From contig NZ_JAPSKV010000008.1 in assembly GCF_031181385.1 (NCBI RefSeq), positions 1 to 64,000 of the forward strand: 64,000 nt of DNA, written 5' to 3'. Under the pieces are notes generated by a model. The model ran no database searches, was not told the origin of the DNA, and saw nothing but the letters and a program-made list of their open reading frames with translations. The position numbers and the translations under genes were made by a program. This DNA comes from Fredinandcohnia onubensis (lineage in GTDB: Bacteria; Bacillota; Bacilli; Bacillales; Bacillaceae_L). Below, one piece after another: positions 54,142 to 62,922 of this stretch; within the stretch, counting starts at the first letter, position 1, and every line of letters begins with the position of its first letter.

Positions 54142-55020
54142 ATGAAAACTGTGATGTCGAATAAGTTCGTTATCGCCCTTTATACACTCCCGGCTTTACT
54201 TCTCATTCTAGTCCTAATTTATATTCCAATTGCTTTATCAGGTTACTACGGTCTCATGGATTGGGACGGAATTGGTGAAATGACATTTATCGGATTAGAT
54301 AACTACATTACTTTAATTCAGGATAAATTATTCTGGTCAAGTACCTGGCACTCATTTTTACTAGCAATCTTTTCAACAGCTAGCTTACTTATATATTTAG
54401 CTATATCACTTGTTTTAGCTAGCAAAATCAAAGGTTCTGACCTTTTACGAAAAATTTATTTAATACCCATGCTATTATCTTCTGTTGCGATTGCCCAACT
54501 ATGGATGAAAATTTTTGACCCAACAAACGGTATGGCAAACAAATTGCTAGAGTTCTTTGGTGTTGAAAACACACCGATCTGGTTAGCAGATCCAAAGATT
54601 GCACTGTATGCAATTTTCATCCCAATCATTTGGCAATACGCAGGATTTTACATTTTGATCTATTATGCAGCTTTGAAAAATGTTCCTGACGAAGTCATCG
54701 AAGCAGCAAAAATCGATGGTGCTAGCCCGTCTCAAATTGCCTATAAAATCAAACTTCCACTCATCTCTGGCGTTTTCAAGGTAACAATCATGCTAGCAGT
54801 GGTGGGTTCATTAAAATATTTCGATCTAATCTATGTTATGACCGGAGGAGGACCAAACGGTGCAAGTGAAGTTATGGCCTCATATATGTACAAAGAAGCA
54901 TTCAAACTAAACAACTTTGGATACGGTAGTGCCATTGGCTTTGGCCTATTAGTGATCTGTCTTGTCATGACTTGGTTAACATCACAATTAACGAAATCTA
55001 AAGACGATGTTCAATTTTAA
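54142..55020 (+). CDS. Sugar ABC transporter permease (MalF/UgpA type)
   Basis: The 292-residue protein has six transmembrane segments. The coupling EAA motif reads VPDEVIEAAKIDGASPSQIAYKIKLP in shortened form: EAAKIDGASPSQ. It starts behind GGAAGGGG. It pairs with the second permease 17 bases downstream. No ATPase gene follows; in Bacillus a shared MsmX-type ATPase usually serves such importers. Confidence 0.92.
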   Translation: MKTVMSNKFVIALYTLPALLLILVLIYIPIALSGYYGLMDWDGIGEMTFIGLDNYITLIQDKLFWSSTWHSFLLAIFSTASLLIYLAISLVLASKIKGSDLLRKIYLIPMLLSSVAIAQLWMKIFDPTNGMANKLLEFFGVENTPIWLADPKIALYAIFIPIIWQYAGFYILIYYAALKNVPDEVIEAAKIDGASPSQIAYKIKLPLISGVFKVTIMLAVVGSLKYFDLIYVMTGGGPNGASEVMASYMYKEAFKLNNFGYGSAIGFGLLVICLVMTWLTSQLTKSKDDVQF

Positions 55021-55036
55021 GGGGGAGTGAATCAAA

Positions 55037-55927
55037 ATGAGTGAGGTTCGTACACAACAAGTTACACCAAACCTTTCCATACAAAAGCCAAGGAAATCCT
55101 TCTTGAACAAAATTGGATTTGGATTTCTATATCTCTTACTAGGTACTTTTGCTATTATTCAAATCTATCCATTGGTTTGGTTGGTGTTCTTTTCCCTAAA
55201 AACCAATAAAGAAGTTTTCGGTATGTCTCCCTTCGCTTTACCACAAAGCCCTCAATGGGAAAACTATACGAAAGCTTGGACTTCCGGAAATATCGGTGTC
55301 TACTTCTTTAATAGTGTTTGGATCACGGTACTATCAGTTGTCCTAACAATCATTCTTGCAAGCTTTGTAACATTTGCAGTAACACGAATGCACTGGAAAC
55401 TAAGCGGACCTGTTCTTGGATTATTCTTAGTTGCCTATATGATCCCGTTACATTCTACTCTAATTCCACTGTTTAAAATGTATAACAGTGCGAACCTAAT
55501 TGATAATCCATTATCAATTGTATTATCCTATACGGCATTTAACTTGCCATTGACAATCATGATATTACTAGGGTTTTACAAAACATTCCCTCGCGAAATT
55601 GAAGAAGCTGCGGTTATGGACGGATGCTCAGTTCATCGAATCTTCTTCCAAATTACGCTACCAATGACGGTGCCTGTGTTATCAACAACCGCAATTATCA
55701 ACATGATTTACAACTGGAATGAATTTGTGTTTGTAAATACTTTTATTAGTTCTGATAAGTGGAAGACACTAACAGTGGGAATCAATAACTTCGTTGGTCA
55801 GTATTTAACAGACTGGGGCGCAATCGGTGCAACCCTTGTTATCAGTATCGTGCCAATTCTACTAGCATTCTTGTTTTTAAGTGATAAGATCGTTGAAGGC
55901 ATGGCAGCTGGGTCTGTGAAAGGGTAA
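55037..55927 (+). CDS. Sugar ABC transporter permease (MalG type)
   Basis: The 296-residue protein has six transmembrane segments and the EAA loop EIEEAAVMDGCSVHRIFFQI. It starts behind AAGGGGGAG. With the preceding permease it forms the channel of a carbohydrate importer. The unit is closed by the hairpin at 56031-56076. Confidence 0.92.
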   Translation: MSEVRTQQVTPNLSIQKPRKSFLNKIGFGFLYLLLGTFAIIQIYPLVWLVFFSLKTNKEVFGMSPFALPQSPQWENYTKAWTSGNIGVYFFNSVWITVLSVVLTIILASFVTFAVTRMHWKLSGPVLGLFLVAYMIPLHSTLIPLFKMYNSANLIDNPLSIVLSYTAFNLPLTIMILLGFYKTFPREIEEAAVMDGCSVHRIFFQITLPMTVPVLSTTAIINMIYNWNEFVFVNTFISSDKWKTLTVGINNFVGQYLTDWGAIGATLVISIVPILLAFLFLSDKIVEGMAAGSVKG

Positions 55928-56030
55928 GGTTCTGAGCAAGGACAAGGATTGTGCTTGCGGCCTTCTTAAGGGATATGCCGCAAGCCTGCCTGAAATATGA
56001 ATGGCAAATTGGCTTGGAGTCAAATATAAA

Positions 56031-56076
56031 AGACAGATAGGAAAGCTTGTACTAGAATCTTCCTATCTGTCTTTTT
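56031..56076 (+). terminator. Terminator of the ABC transporter operon
   Basis: AGACAGATAGGAA and TTCCTATCTGTCT pair perfectly over 13 bases and are followed by TTTTTG. Confidence 0.93.
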
Positions 56077-56123
56077 GTTATTGGGGACTTTGCGTTTGGA
56101 GTTAATACGGTAAGAATTAGGCG

Positions 56124-56610
56124 GATGAAGGAGTTAACACTATTGAGCAATCTTAATGGGGCGTTCATCACATCTATGAAGTACCCCTTTCTTAGGTAAC
56201 TCCGTGCGTTCAGGACTTCATGGGCTCTATGAAGACTCTTTCTTACGTAACTCTATGCGTTCAGGCTTTCATAACCTTGATGAAGGACTTTAGCTTAGAC
56301 AACTTCATTCGTTGGGGACTTCATAGCCCTTATGAAGTCCTTTTTTCTATCAATCTACTCACATTTGGTCCTTCATAACCTTGATGAAGGATCTTAGCTT
56401 AGACAACTTCATTCGTTGGGGACTTCATATCCCTTATGAAGACCTTTTTTCTATCAATCTACTCACTTTCGGTCCTTCATAGATGCCATGAGAGGAATTC
56501 AGCGTCGGCTTCTTCCTGCTTTTCCCCTTCATCTACTCTATGAAGAGGATACAGCATCAGGCCAACGCTTCTTTTCCCCTTCATCGACACGATGAAGAGG
56601 ATTCAGTAAT
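56124..56610. repeat. Array of ten divergent ~52-bp units with ATGAAG...CTTCAT ends
   Basis: Unit starts are at 56124, 56176, 56229, 56280, 56332, 56384, 56436, 56488, 56540 and 56592, a spacing of 51-53 and mostly exactly 52. Most start with ATGAAG (one reads ATGAGA) and end with CTTCAT. Interiors belong to at least three types: TTTAGCTTAGACAACTTCAT, a TTTTTTCTATCAATCTACTC type, and the ATGAAGAGG...CCCCTTCAT type also seen at 211-361. The 55928-56648 gap holds this array and the terminator but no gene. Confidence 0.92.
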
Positions 56611-56648
56611 CTTCAACTACTTTTTGACCCGCAATAAAACTTCTTCCA

Positions 56649-57272
56649 TCATCCTAACTGTTCCTTCTTCCGTTCCGTCTTTTGAAAAGTACGGTAGCAT
56701 GCAGCCATGATGATTGTTGCGGATAGGCTCCCCCCGAAGAAAAAGCCCAATCCAGGGATATATTTTACGACAAAGAAAACCATAACCAAACTAATAACCA
56801 TTACAACGTTCTCAAGTGGATTAATTAGCATTAACAAAAATGAGTTTTTAATCATATGGACAATCTTAAGCTCATAGTGGACAAACACTGGGAATATGTA
56901 CAATAACGTCATTACTGCGGCAAAAATAAACAAATAAATTGGGATTTGAATGGCACGAACAAAACTTCCACCTAAGTTCCTTATAAAAAACAAGTCAAGT
57001 ACAATCAAGACTCCAACTACTACAATGATCAACCCTAGACCGTTACTTTTTATAAGCTCAGCTTTATAGGTACTCCAAAATGTACCAAAGACTGGTATAT
57101 CAGTATCTCCCAATAACCATTTGCGGACTACCGCAAACATGGCCACCGTTGCTGGAAAGAATCCCAAAACAACCAGACCCACTAACGTGAATCCAATCCA
57201 AAGTATATTTAGATACGCGAATTTTGAAATCCACAATGTAGCCGCATAGGCTCGGTTCGCTGTTTTACTCAT
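56649..57272 (-). CDS. DUF624 (YesL-type) membrane protein
   Basis: The product of about 207 residues has five to six hydrophobic segments and the YesL/DUF624 pattern: FAYLNILWIGFTLVGLVVLG with FPATVAMFAVVRKWLLGD and FWSTYKAELIKSNGLG. It starts at 57272 behind GGAGGGAA. DUF624 genes usually accompany YesM/YesN-regulated sugar transporters, as here; their function is unknown. Confidence 0.82.
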   Translation of the reverse strand: MSKTANRAYAATLWISKFAYLNILWIGFTLVGLVVLGFFPATVAMFAVVRKWLLGDTDIPVFGTFWSTYKAELIKSNGLGLIIVVVGVLIVLDLFFIRNLGGSFVRAIQIPIYLFIFAAVMTLLYIFPVFVHYELKIVHMIKNSFLLMLINPLENVVMVISLVMVFFVVKYIPGLGFFFGGSLSATIIMAACYRTFQKTERKKEQLG

Positions 57273-57322
57273 CAAATTCCCTCCAACATCAACAAACACA
57301 AAATTATCTTAATATAACTTTA

Positions 57323-57442
57323 TCACAATCGACCTTTAAATTCCTTTAATAACTCACGACCAGTCACAAACCGATAGCCTTGTTTTTTCAATTCCTGAGC
57401 AAGCATCCAAAAAGCATCAACTTTTGAAATCGACCATCCCTA
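57323..57442 (-). pseudogene. C-terminal remnant of a polysaccharide deacetylase-like gene
   Basis: On the minus strand the frame ending at 57323 reads VDAFWMLAQELKKQGYRFVT, then GRELLKEFKGRL and stop. This is like the closing helix and strand of polysaccharide deacetylase-type proteins. There is no start or catalytic region upstream, where the frame meets a stop, so only about 40 codons survive. Confidence 0.5.
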
Positions 57443-57459
57443 CCGATCAACCTCTCTAT

Positions 57460-57486
57460 AAAAAGAACGAGACTAAGCTCGTCCTT
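57460..57486 (-). terminator. Terminator of the aldo/keto reductase gene
   Basis: On the minus strand GGACGAG and CTCGTTC pair (one G-U pair) around CTTAGT and are followed by TTTTTAT. Confidence 0.8.
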
Positions 57487-58470
57487 TTAATATGCGCCTC
57501 TGATGAACTCTTTTACATTTTCATGATAAAAACGCTGTATCTTTTCTGTTTCTTCTTTTGTAAATGGCTTTTCTTCAAGCGCTGACAGGTTATTTTGAAC
57601 TTGTTTTACATTTTTAAAGCCAGGAATAATACATGTTATTTCTCTTTGGTCTAATATCCAACGTAGTGCTGCACTTGCCATCGAGTTTCGTCCAGTTGCA
57701 ATCCACTTTAACTGGTCCGCGAGTTCAACACCCTTTCTAAAACCAAGTCCGGCAAACGTTTCCCCAACATTAAATGCTTCTCCATTTTCATTAAAACGAC
57801 GGTGGTCATCCTCTTCAAAGACATGATCAGCGGTAAATTTACCAGTGAGCAGCCCGCTAGCAAGTGGCAATCTCACAAGTAGTCCGACTCCTTTTTTGTA
57901 GGCCTCATGAATTAACTCTTCCAATGGCTTTTGGCGGAACATATTAAAAATAATTTGCAGGCTCTTCACATTTGGATTCTCCAAGCAAATAAGTCCTTCC
58001 TCAACTGTTTCTACACTTACCCCATAGTGACGGATTTTCCCTTCACGTTGCAAGCGGTCGAGTACTTCAAAAACACTTCCATCTCGTAAAATCTCTGTAG
58101 CAGGGCAATGAATTTGATATAAATCAATCGCCTCTCGATTTAAACGACGAAGGCTGTTTTCACAATATTTACTTACTTGTTCATAACTGTAGTTCTTGGG
58201 ATCAAAGATGTCACCTTGACGGCAGAACTTAGTGGCAATATGAATCTTATCTTCCTTGCCTTTCGTTGCCTTTGCCAACAACTCTTCGCTATGTCCGTCA
58301 CCATACACATCAGCTGTATCAAAAAAGTTTACACCTTGATCCATTGCAAATTCCAAAGACCGAAGAGCTTCAGTATCACTCGTTTTCCCCCAAGCACCGC
58401 CGATCGCCCAAGTACCAAAGCTCACTTCACTAATTTTTATTCCAGTGTTACCTAATTCACGGTAATTCAT
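57487..58470 (-). CDS. Aldo/keto reductase
   Basis: The product of about 327 residues starts at 58470 (MNYRELGNTGIKISEVSFG) behind AAAGGGGATG. The catalytic tetrad is visible: D and Y in FFDTADVYGDGHSEE, K in IHIATKF and H in DLYQIHCP. NADPH-binding residues lie in the late IIPGFKNVKQVQNN. It would reduce or oxidise a sugar or carbonyl. Its place downstream of galM-xylB-xylA suggests a role in sugar metabolism, but its substrate is unknown. Confidence 0.88.
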   Translation of the reverse strand: MNYRELGNTGIKISEVSFGTWAIGGAWGKTSDTEALRSLEFAMDQGVNFFDTADVYGDGHSEELLAKATKGKEDKIHIATKFCRQGDIFDPKNYSYEQVSKYCENSLRRLNREAIDLYQIHCPATEILRDGSVFEVLDRLQREGKIRHYGVSVETVEEGLICLENPNVKSLQIIFNMFRQKPLEELIHEAYKKGVGLLVRLPLASGLLTGKFTADHVFEEDDHRRFNENGEAFNVGETFAGLGFRKGVELADQLKWIATGRNSMASAALRWILDQREITCIIPGFKNVKQVQNNLSALEEKPFTKEETEKIQRFYHENVKEFIRGAY

Positions 58471-58561
58471 TTTTGCATCCCCTTTCATTACTGCTTATCC
58501 TTTAATAACTTCTTATTGACCATTAATTGATAGTTAAAACATGCCCTATTTGTATCAGAGC

Positions 58562-59614
58562 TCACTTTTTACAACTGTCTCCCACTACTCCGAACTTATA
58601 TTTAGTGACCGAAGAATAATACTGGCCTTTTTCGAGAGTAATTGATGGAAAGTGAGAATGATGAATGGCATCAGGAAATGCCTGTGTCTCTAAGCATATC
58701 CCTAAGTATTGTCTGGAAGGAACACCTCGAAAGTTCCCTTCAGATTGCAGGGAATTGCCTGAGTAAACCACAACAGAAGGTTCATCAGTTTCTATCGTTA
58801 ATATTCGGCCACTTTCTGGATCCTTCAGTTGAACTTCGTTTTCATGATTTTTATCGAGAATGAACGGATGGTCATAGCCATTTCCTACAAGAACATTTTG
58901 CGGATGCTGAGAATTTGTCCCCGATTTAATTACTTTTTCATTTCTAAAATCAAATGGTGTATCTTCGACATTTAAATAGTGACCTGTTGGGATAAATTCT
59001 TGATCGAGTTCAAGAAATTGATGGCTTTTTATAGTTAAAGTATGGTCTAACACATCCTTTTTCAAATTCCCGCTTAGGTTAAAATAAGAATGGTTGGTAA
59101 GAGTTAATAGCGTTTTTTGATCTGTTTGAGCGCCATAATGAATTGTCAGCTCGTTTTCGTTGTTTAGCGTATACATCACTTCGACGGTTAAATTTCCTGG
59201 ATACCCTTCCTCACCATCTGGGCTTACATACGAAAAACAAACTCCGTCTTCAAGAGTTTCCGCATCCCATACAACCTTGTTAAACCCGTTTATGCCTCCA
59301 TGAAGATGATTGGCATTATCATTTTTTGCTAGATTATATGTATTTCCTTCAAGTTCGAAAGAGCCATCTTTTATTCGACCTGCCACACGTCCACAAATAG
59401 CACCCAAAAATGAGGAATCCTGAATATAATCGTTGAGTGTATCATGGCCAAGAACGATATTTTCAAGAACTCTATTTTTGTCCGGAACGTTGATTTTCGT
59501 TATTATACCGCCATAATTTATGACCGAAACTTCTATGCCGTAATCATTTGTCAGTGTAAATGAAAAGATAGGTTGGTTATCAATTTGACCAAAACTTTCT
59601 TTTTTAACTTTCAT
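58562..59614 (-). CDS. galM: Aldose 1-epimerase (mutarotase)
   Basis: The product of about 350 residues starts at 59614 behind GGAAGG. It has VINYGGIITKINVPDK, the catalytic histidine motif NHLHGGINGFNKVVWD, LTNHSYFNLSG and the active-site glutamate near LGICLETQAFPDA. It interconverts alpha and beta anomers, supplying the form used by xylose isomerase. It lies downstream of xylB. Confidence 0.92.
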   Translation of the reverse strand: MKVKKESFGQIDNQPIFSFTLTNDYGIEVSVINYGGIITKINVPDKNRVLENIVLGHDTLNDYIQDSSFLGAICGRVAGRIKDGSFELEGNTYNLAKNDNANHLHGGINGFNKVVWDAETLEDGVCFSYVSPDGEEGYPGNLTVEVMYTLNNENELTIHYGAQTDQKTLLTLTNHSYFNLSGNLKKDVLDHTLTIKSHQFLELDQEFIPTGHYLNVEDTPFDFRNEKVIKSGTNSQHPQNVLVGNGYDHPFILDKNHENEVQLKDPESGRILTIETDEPSVVVYSGNSLQSEGNFRGVPSRQYLGICLETQAFPDAIHHSHFPSITLEKGQYYSSVTKYKFGVVGDSCKK

Positions 59615-59719
59615 TTTCAACTTCCTTCCTACTACTAGACAAGTTATGGTTGGTCCTGTCAATTACCAGTTTTTTATATTCGTAGTCAATAAACTTCATT
59701 AAGTTTCATTTAAGTGGGA

Positions 59720-59750
59720 AGTGGGACAAGGGACCTGTCCCCCTGTCCCA
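59720..59750. repeat. GGGACAAGGGACCTGTCCC palindrome
   Basis: TGGGACAAGGGACCTGTCCC followed by CCTGTCCCA makes nested dyads between galM and xylB. It is one of five related elements in the window. Confidence 0.7.
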
Positions 59751-61250
59751 TTATTTTCTAAAGTCTTTTAGTTGTTCGTTGAGTGCTTTTGTTTGGGTAT
59801 AAACTTGTTGATAGATGGCAAATAGTTTTTGATACGCTTCCACATTTTCTGGAATTGGTTCATATGTTTTTGAAGTTTGCAGGAATGTATCTGCACATTC
59901 TTTTAATGATTCAAACCATCCACTACCATATGCTGCAAGCATGGCTGCTCCCATTCCAGGACCTTGTTCAGATGTTAATTTCTCTATTTTCGCGTTAAAA
60001 ATATCCGCTTGCATTTGTAGCCAAGTTTCGTTTTTCGCACCGCCGCCAATTGAAATAATTGTATCTATCGTTTTGCCGCTATTTCTGAAAATCTCAATCG
60101 ACTCGTTTAAAGAAAATGTAATTCCTTCAAGGACTGCACGAGCAAAATGCTTTCGTTCATGGGCTGTATCAACGCCAATGAAACTACCGCGGATATTCGA
60201 ATCAGCATGTGGTGTTCTTTCGCCCACAATATACGGCGTAAATAGTAGACCGTTGCTGCCTGCAGGCACTTCATCGACACCCTCTAAAAATTGATTAAAA
60301 GCCTCTTCTTTTGCAAATGTATCCTTGAACCAACTTAGACTGTAACCTGCCGAAAGAGTGACACCCATTGTATAATACGTGTTTTCTTCACCATGGTTAA
60401 AATAGTGAACCTTACCTTCAAAATCAAGGTCATTTCGTTCTTCATAAGACAACACCACACCTGAGGTTCCGATACTACAGAGAGTTTTGCCTTCTGATAA
60501 AATACCTGAACCTATCGCACCACAAGCATTATCCGCACCACCAGCAAACACCTTAGTGGCCTTAGATAGTCCTGTTATCTCAGCAAATTCAGGGATTACC
60601 GTACCAACAAAGTCGTGTGACTCCACTAAAGGTGGACAAAATTCCGGAACAAGTCCAAATGCTTCTAATACGTCCTGACTCCATTCACGTTTTGCCACAT
60701 CTAACATCAATGTCCCCGCCGCATCTGAGTACTCCATGTGAATGGCACCTGTAATACGATAACGTAAATAATCCTTTGGAAGCATGAATAGATTAGAGCG
60801 TTCGAATATTTGTGGCTCAATTTCTTTTACCCAAAGAATTTTCGGCAATGTAAAACCTTCTAATGCAGGGTTCTTTGTTACTTCCAATAGCTTTTCCTTA
60901 CCAAAAGTATCATAGATTTTCTCACATTGCTTTGTCGTTCTTGTATCATTCCATAATATTGCGTTTCTCAACACCTGATTTTCTTTATCTAGTAAAACGA
61001 GTCCATGCATTTGTCCAGAGAAACTAATCCCTTCAACATCATTTATGTCTCCATCGAATTGAGCAATGAGTTCTTTTAAACCTGTAGTTGTCTTTTCAAC
61101 CCATTCTTCCGGATTTTGTTCACTATAACCTGATTTTTCAATAATAAGAGGATATGACTTCGATACCTCACCAGCCACTTCTCCGTTTTGATTTACTAGT
61201 AAAATTTTTACAGCGCTTGTTCCGAGGTCCACACCGATTACATATTTCAT
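59751..61250 (-). CDS. xylB: Xylulokinase
   Basis: The product of about 499 residues starts at 61250 (MKYVIGVDLGTSAVKILLV) behind AAAAGGATG. This FGGY-family kinase phosphorylates D-xylulose. Features are the N-terminal phosphate-binding DLGTSAVK, FSGQMHGLVLLDKE, AGGADNACGAIGSG and SIGGGAKNETWLQMQAD with the ATP site. It lies 69 bases downstream of xylA. Confidence 0.95.
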   Translation of the reverse strand: MKYVIGVDLGTSAVKILLVNQNGEVAGEVSKSYPLIIEKSGYSEQNPEEWVEKTTTGLKELIAQFDGDINDVEGISFSGQMHGLVLLDKENQVLRNAILWNDTRTTKQCEKIYDTFGKEKLLEVTKNPALEGFTLPKILWVKEIEPQIFERSNLFMLPKDYLRYRITGAIHMEYSDAAGTLMLDVAKREWSQDVLEAFGLVPEFCPPLVESHDFVGTVIPEFAEITGLSKATKVFAGGADNACGAIGSGILSEGKTLCSIGTSGVVLSYEERNDLDFEGKVHYFNHGEENTYYTMGVTLSAGYSLSWFKDTFAKEEAFNQFLEGVDEVPAGSNGLLFTPYIVGERTPHADSNIRGSFIGVDTAHERKHFARAVLEGITFSLNESIEIFRNSGKTIDTIISIGGGAKNETWLQMQADIFNAKIEKLTSEQGPGMGAAMLAAYGSGWFESLKECADTFLQTSKTYEPIPENVEAYQKLFAIYQQVYTQTKALNEQLKDFRK

Positions 61251-61319
61251 CCGTATCATCCTTTTCTGCAAAAATGTGCTGGAGTAGCATACATCCAGCA
61301 CATTCTTGGTTTCTATTCA

Positions 61320-62642
61320 TTAAGCATTTAAAGTTTCTAGTAGATATTGGTTGATTAACGCTTTTAAGCGTTCTGTTCTACCTGATGTATTTTTAATTTC
61401 AGTTAATCCAAGTGCATATGCTTCTAACTCACGGAAGTTAGTTTTTCCTTCTACGATATCTAAGCCAATGCCTCTCGTATAACTGCTATAGCGCTCTTCT
61501 ACAAAGTTATCAAGCACTTTATCTTCGATTAGTTTGTTAGCTACTTTTAAGCCCACTGCAAATGCGTCCATACCTGCAATATGTGCGTGGAACAGATCAT
61601 CTGTATCAAATGAACCTCTTCTTACTTTTGCATCAAAGTTTAGTCCACCTTTGCCAAGTCCGCCATTTTTCAAGATTTCATACATGGCTAATGTGTTTGT
61701 ATAGAGGTCTGTTGGGAATTCATCTGTATCCCAGCCAAGCAATGTATCCCCTTGGTTTGCATCAACTGAACCAAGCATACCATTAATACGAGCTGTTCTT
61801 AACTCATGCTCAAATGTATGACCAGCAAGTGTTGCATGGTTTGCTTCAATATTGAACTTGAAGTAATCTGTTAGGTCATATTTTTGTAAGAATGCTAGAC
61901 CTGTAGCTACGTCAAAATCATATTGGTGCTTAGTAGGCTCTTTTGGTTTTGGCTCAATTAAGAATGGAACATTTAATCCGATTTCCTTCGAATAGTCAAC
62001 GGCCATGTGGAAGAAACGAGCTAAGTTGTCCATCTCAAGCTTCATATCTGTGTTTAAAAGTGTTTCGTAACCTTCACGGCCACCCCAGAAAACATAGTTT
62101 TCTGCACCAAGTTCTTTAGCAACTTCTAGGCCCTTTTTCACTTTCGCAGCAGAGTAAGCAAATACATCTGCATTCGGAGAAGTCGCAGCACCATGTGTAT
62201 AACGTGGATTTGTAAACATATTAGCTGTGTTCCAAAGTAATTTTACTTTGCTAGTCTTCATGTAATCTTTAATCATTGCAACAATGACATCAAGATTTTC
62301 ATTTGTTTCCTTTAATGTACTTCCTTCTGGAGAAACATCAACATCATGGAACGCAAAGAAAGGAACATCTAATTTTTCAAAAAGCTCAAATGATGCTTCA
62401 ACACGAGCTTTTGCTAGGTCTAACCCCTTAAGGTGGTCCCAAGGACGAACTGCAGTCCCTACACCAAATGGGTCTGTTCCATCAGCAGTAAATGTATGCC
62501 AATATGCAACAGAATAACGAAGAATTTCCTCCATCGTCTTACCATTAATTTTTTCTTCTGGGTTGTAATATTTAAATGAAAAAGGATTCGTTGATTTAGC
62601 GCCTTCATATTTAATTTTGTTAACTGAATCGAAATAAGCCAT
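61320..62642 (-). CDS. xylA: Xylose isomerase
   Basis: The 440-residue enzyme isomerises D-xylose to D-xylulose. Conserved segments are [29 protein letters not shown] (catalytic histidine), [30 protein letters not shown] with metal-binding glutamate, and [20 protein letters not shown]. It starts behind AGGAGGAATAACCC. It leads a minus-strand unit xylA-xylB-galM-reductase. Confidence 0.97.
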   Translation of the reverse strand: MAYFDSVNKIKYEGAKSTNPFSFKYYNPEEKINGKTMEEILRYSVAYWHTFTADGTDPFGVGTAVRPWDHLKGLDLAKARVEASFELFEKLDVPFFAFHDVDVSPEGSTLKETNENLDVIVAMIKDYMKTSKVKLLWNTANMFTNPRYTHGAATSPNADVFAYSAAKVKKGLEVAKELGAENYVFWGGREGYETLLNTDMKLEMDNLARFFHMAVDYSKEIGLNVPFLIEPKPKEPTKHQYDFDVATGLAFLQKYDLTDYFKFNIEANHATLAGHTFEHELRTARINGMLGSVDANQGDTLLGWDTDEFPTDLYTNTLAMYEILKNGGLGKGGLNFDAKVRRGSFDTDDLFHAHIAGMDAFAVGLKVANKLIEDKVLDNFVEERYSSYTRGIGLDIVEGKTNFRELEAYALGLTEIKNTSGRTERLKALINQYLLETLNA

Positions 62643-62734
62643 CGGGTTATTCCTCCTAGTAGTTTTAATATTTCAATAGCGTTTTTAAAATGCGATCAAA
62701 ACCTCGTCATCTTTAAGCAAGCTTTTATAATCAG

Positions 62735-62763
62735 ATTATAGCACCGCTTACATAGTTTGTCTA
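62735..62763 (-). promoter_or_regulatory. xylA promoter with cre-like spacer
   Basis: On the minus strand TAGACA and TATAAT are separated by 17 bases. The spacer contains TGTAAGCGGTGCTA, which matches the CcpA cre consensus at most positions. Repression by CcpA during glucose growth is therefore plausible. Confidence 0.75.
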
Positions 62764-62778
62764 TACGATAAACTAAGT
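62752..62778. promoter_or_regulatory. XylR operator at the xylA promoter
   Basis: On the minus strand ACTTAGTTTATCGTATAGACAAACTAT has the dyad TTAGTTT-N11-AAACTA of XylR operators in Bacillus. It covers the -35 element of xylA, so bound XylR would block RNA polymerase. Confidence 0.8.
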
Positions 62779-62842
62779 ATCTCGAAAATTATTTTATTTT
62801 TTGATTTGTCGGTCATATTTTTTCCTCTAATCCCTTATTTAT

Positions 62843-62880
62843 ACTTAGTTTTGTATTCGTATATTTACCATACTAAGTTT
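62843..62880. promoter_or_regulatory. Second, wider XylR-like dyad near xylR
   Basis: ACTTAGTTTT and CATACTAAGTTT flank TGTATTCGTATATTTAC. The half-sites resemble TTAGTTTG, but they are arranged largely as direct TTAGTTT/TAAGTTT copies. It may be a weaker operator for xylR autoregulation. Confidence 0.45.
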
Positions 62881-62922
62881 TATGATAAAATAAATACAAT
62901 ACCAAATAAGGAGTTATAATCA

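Noticed and set aside
56124-56610. CRISPR array
   Set aside because: The conserved part is only two hexamers around seven variable bases, interiors recur between units and loci, and no cas gene is in the window.
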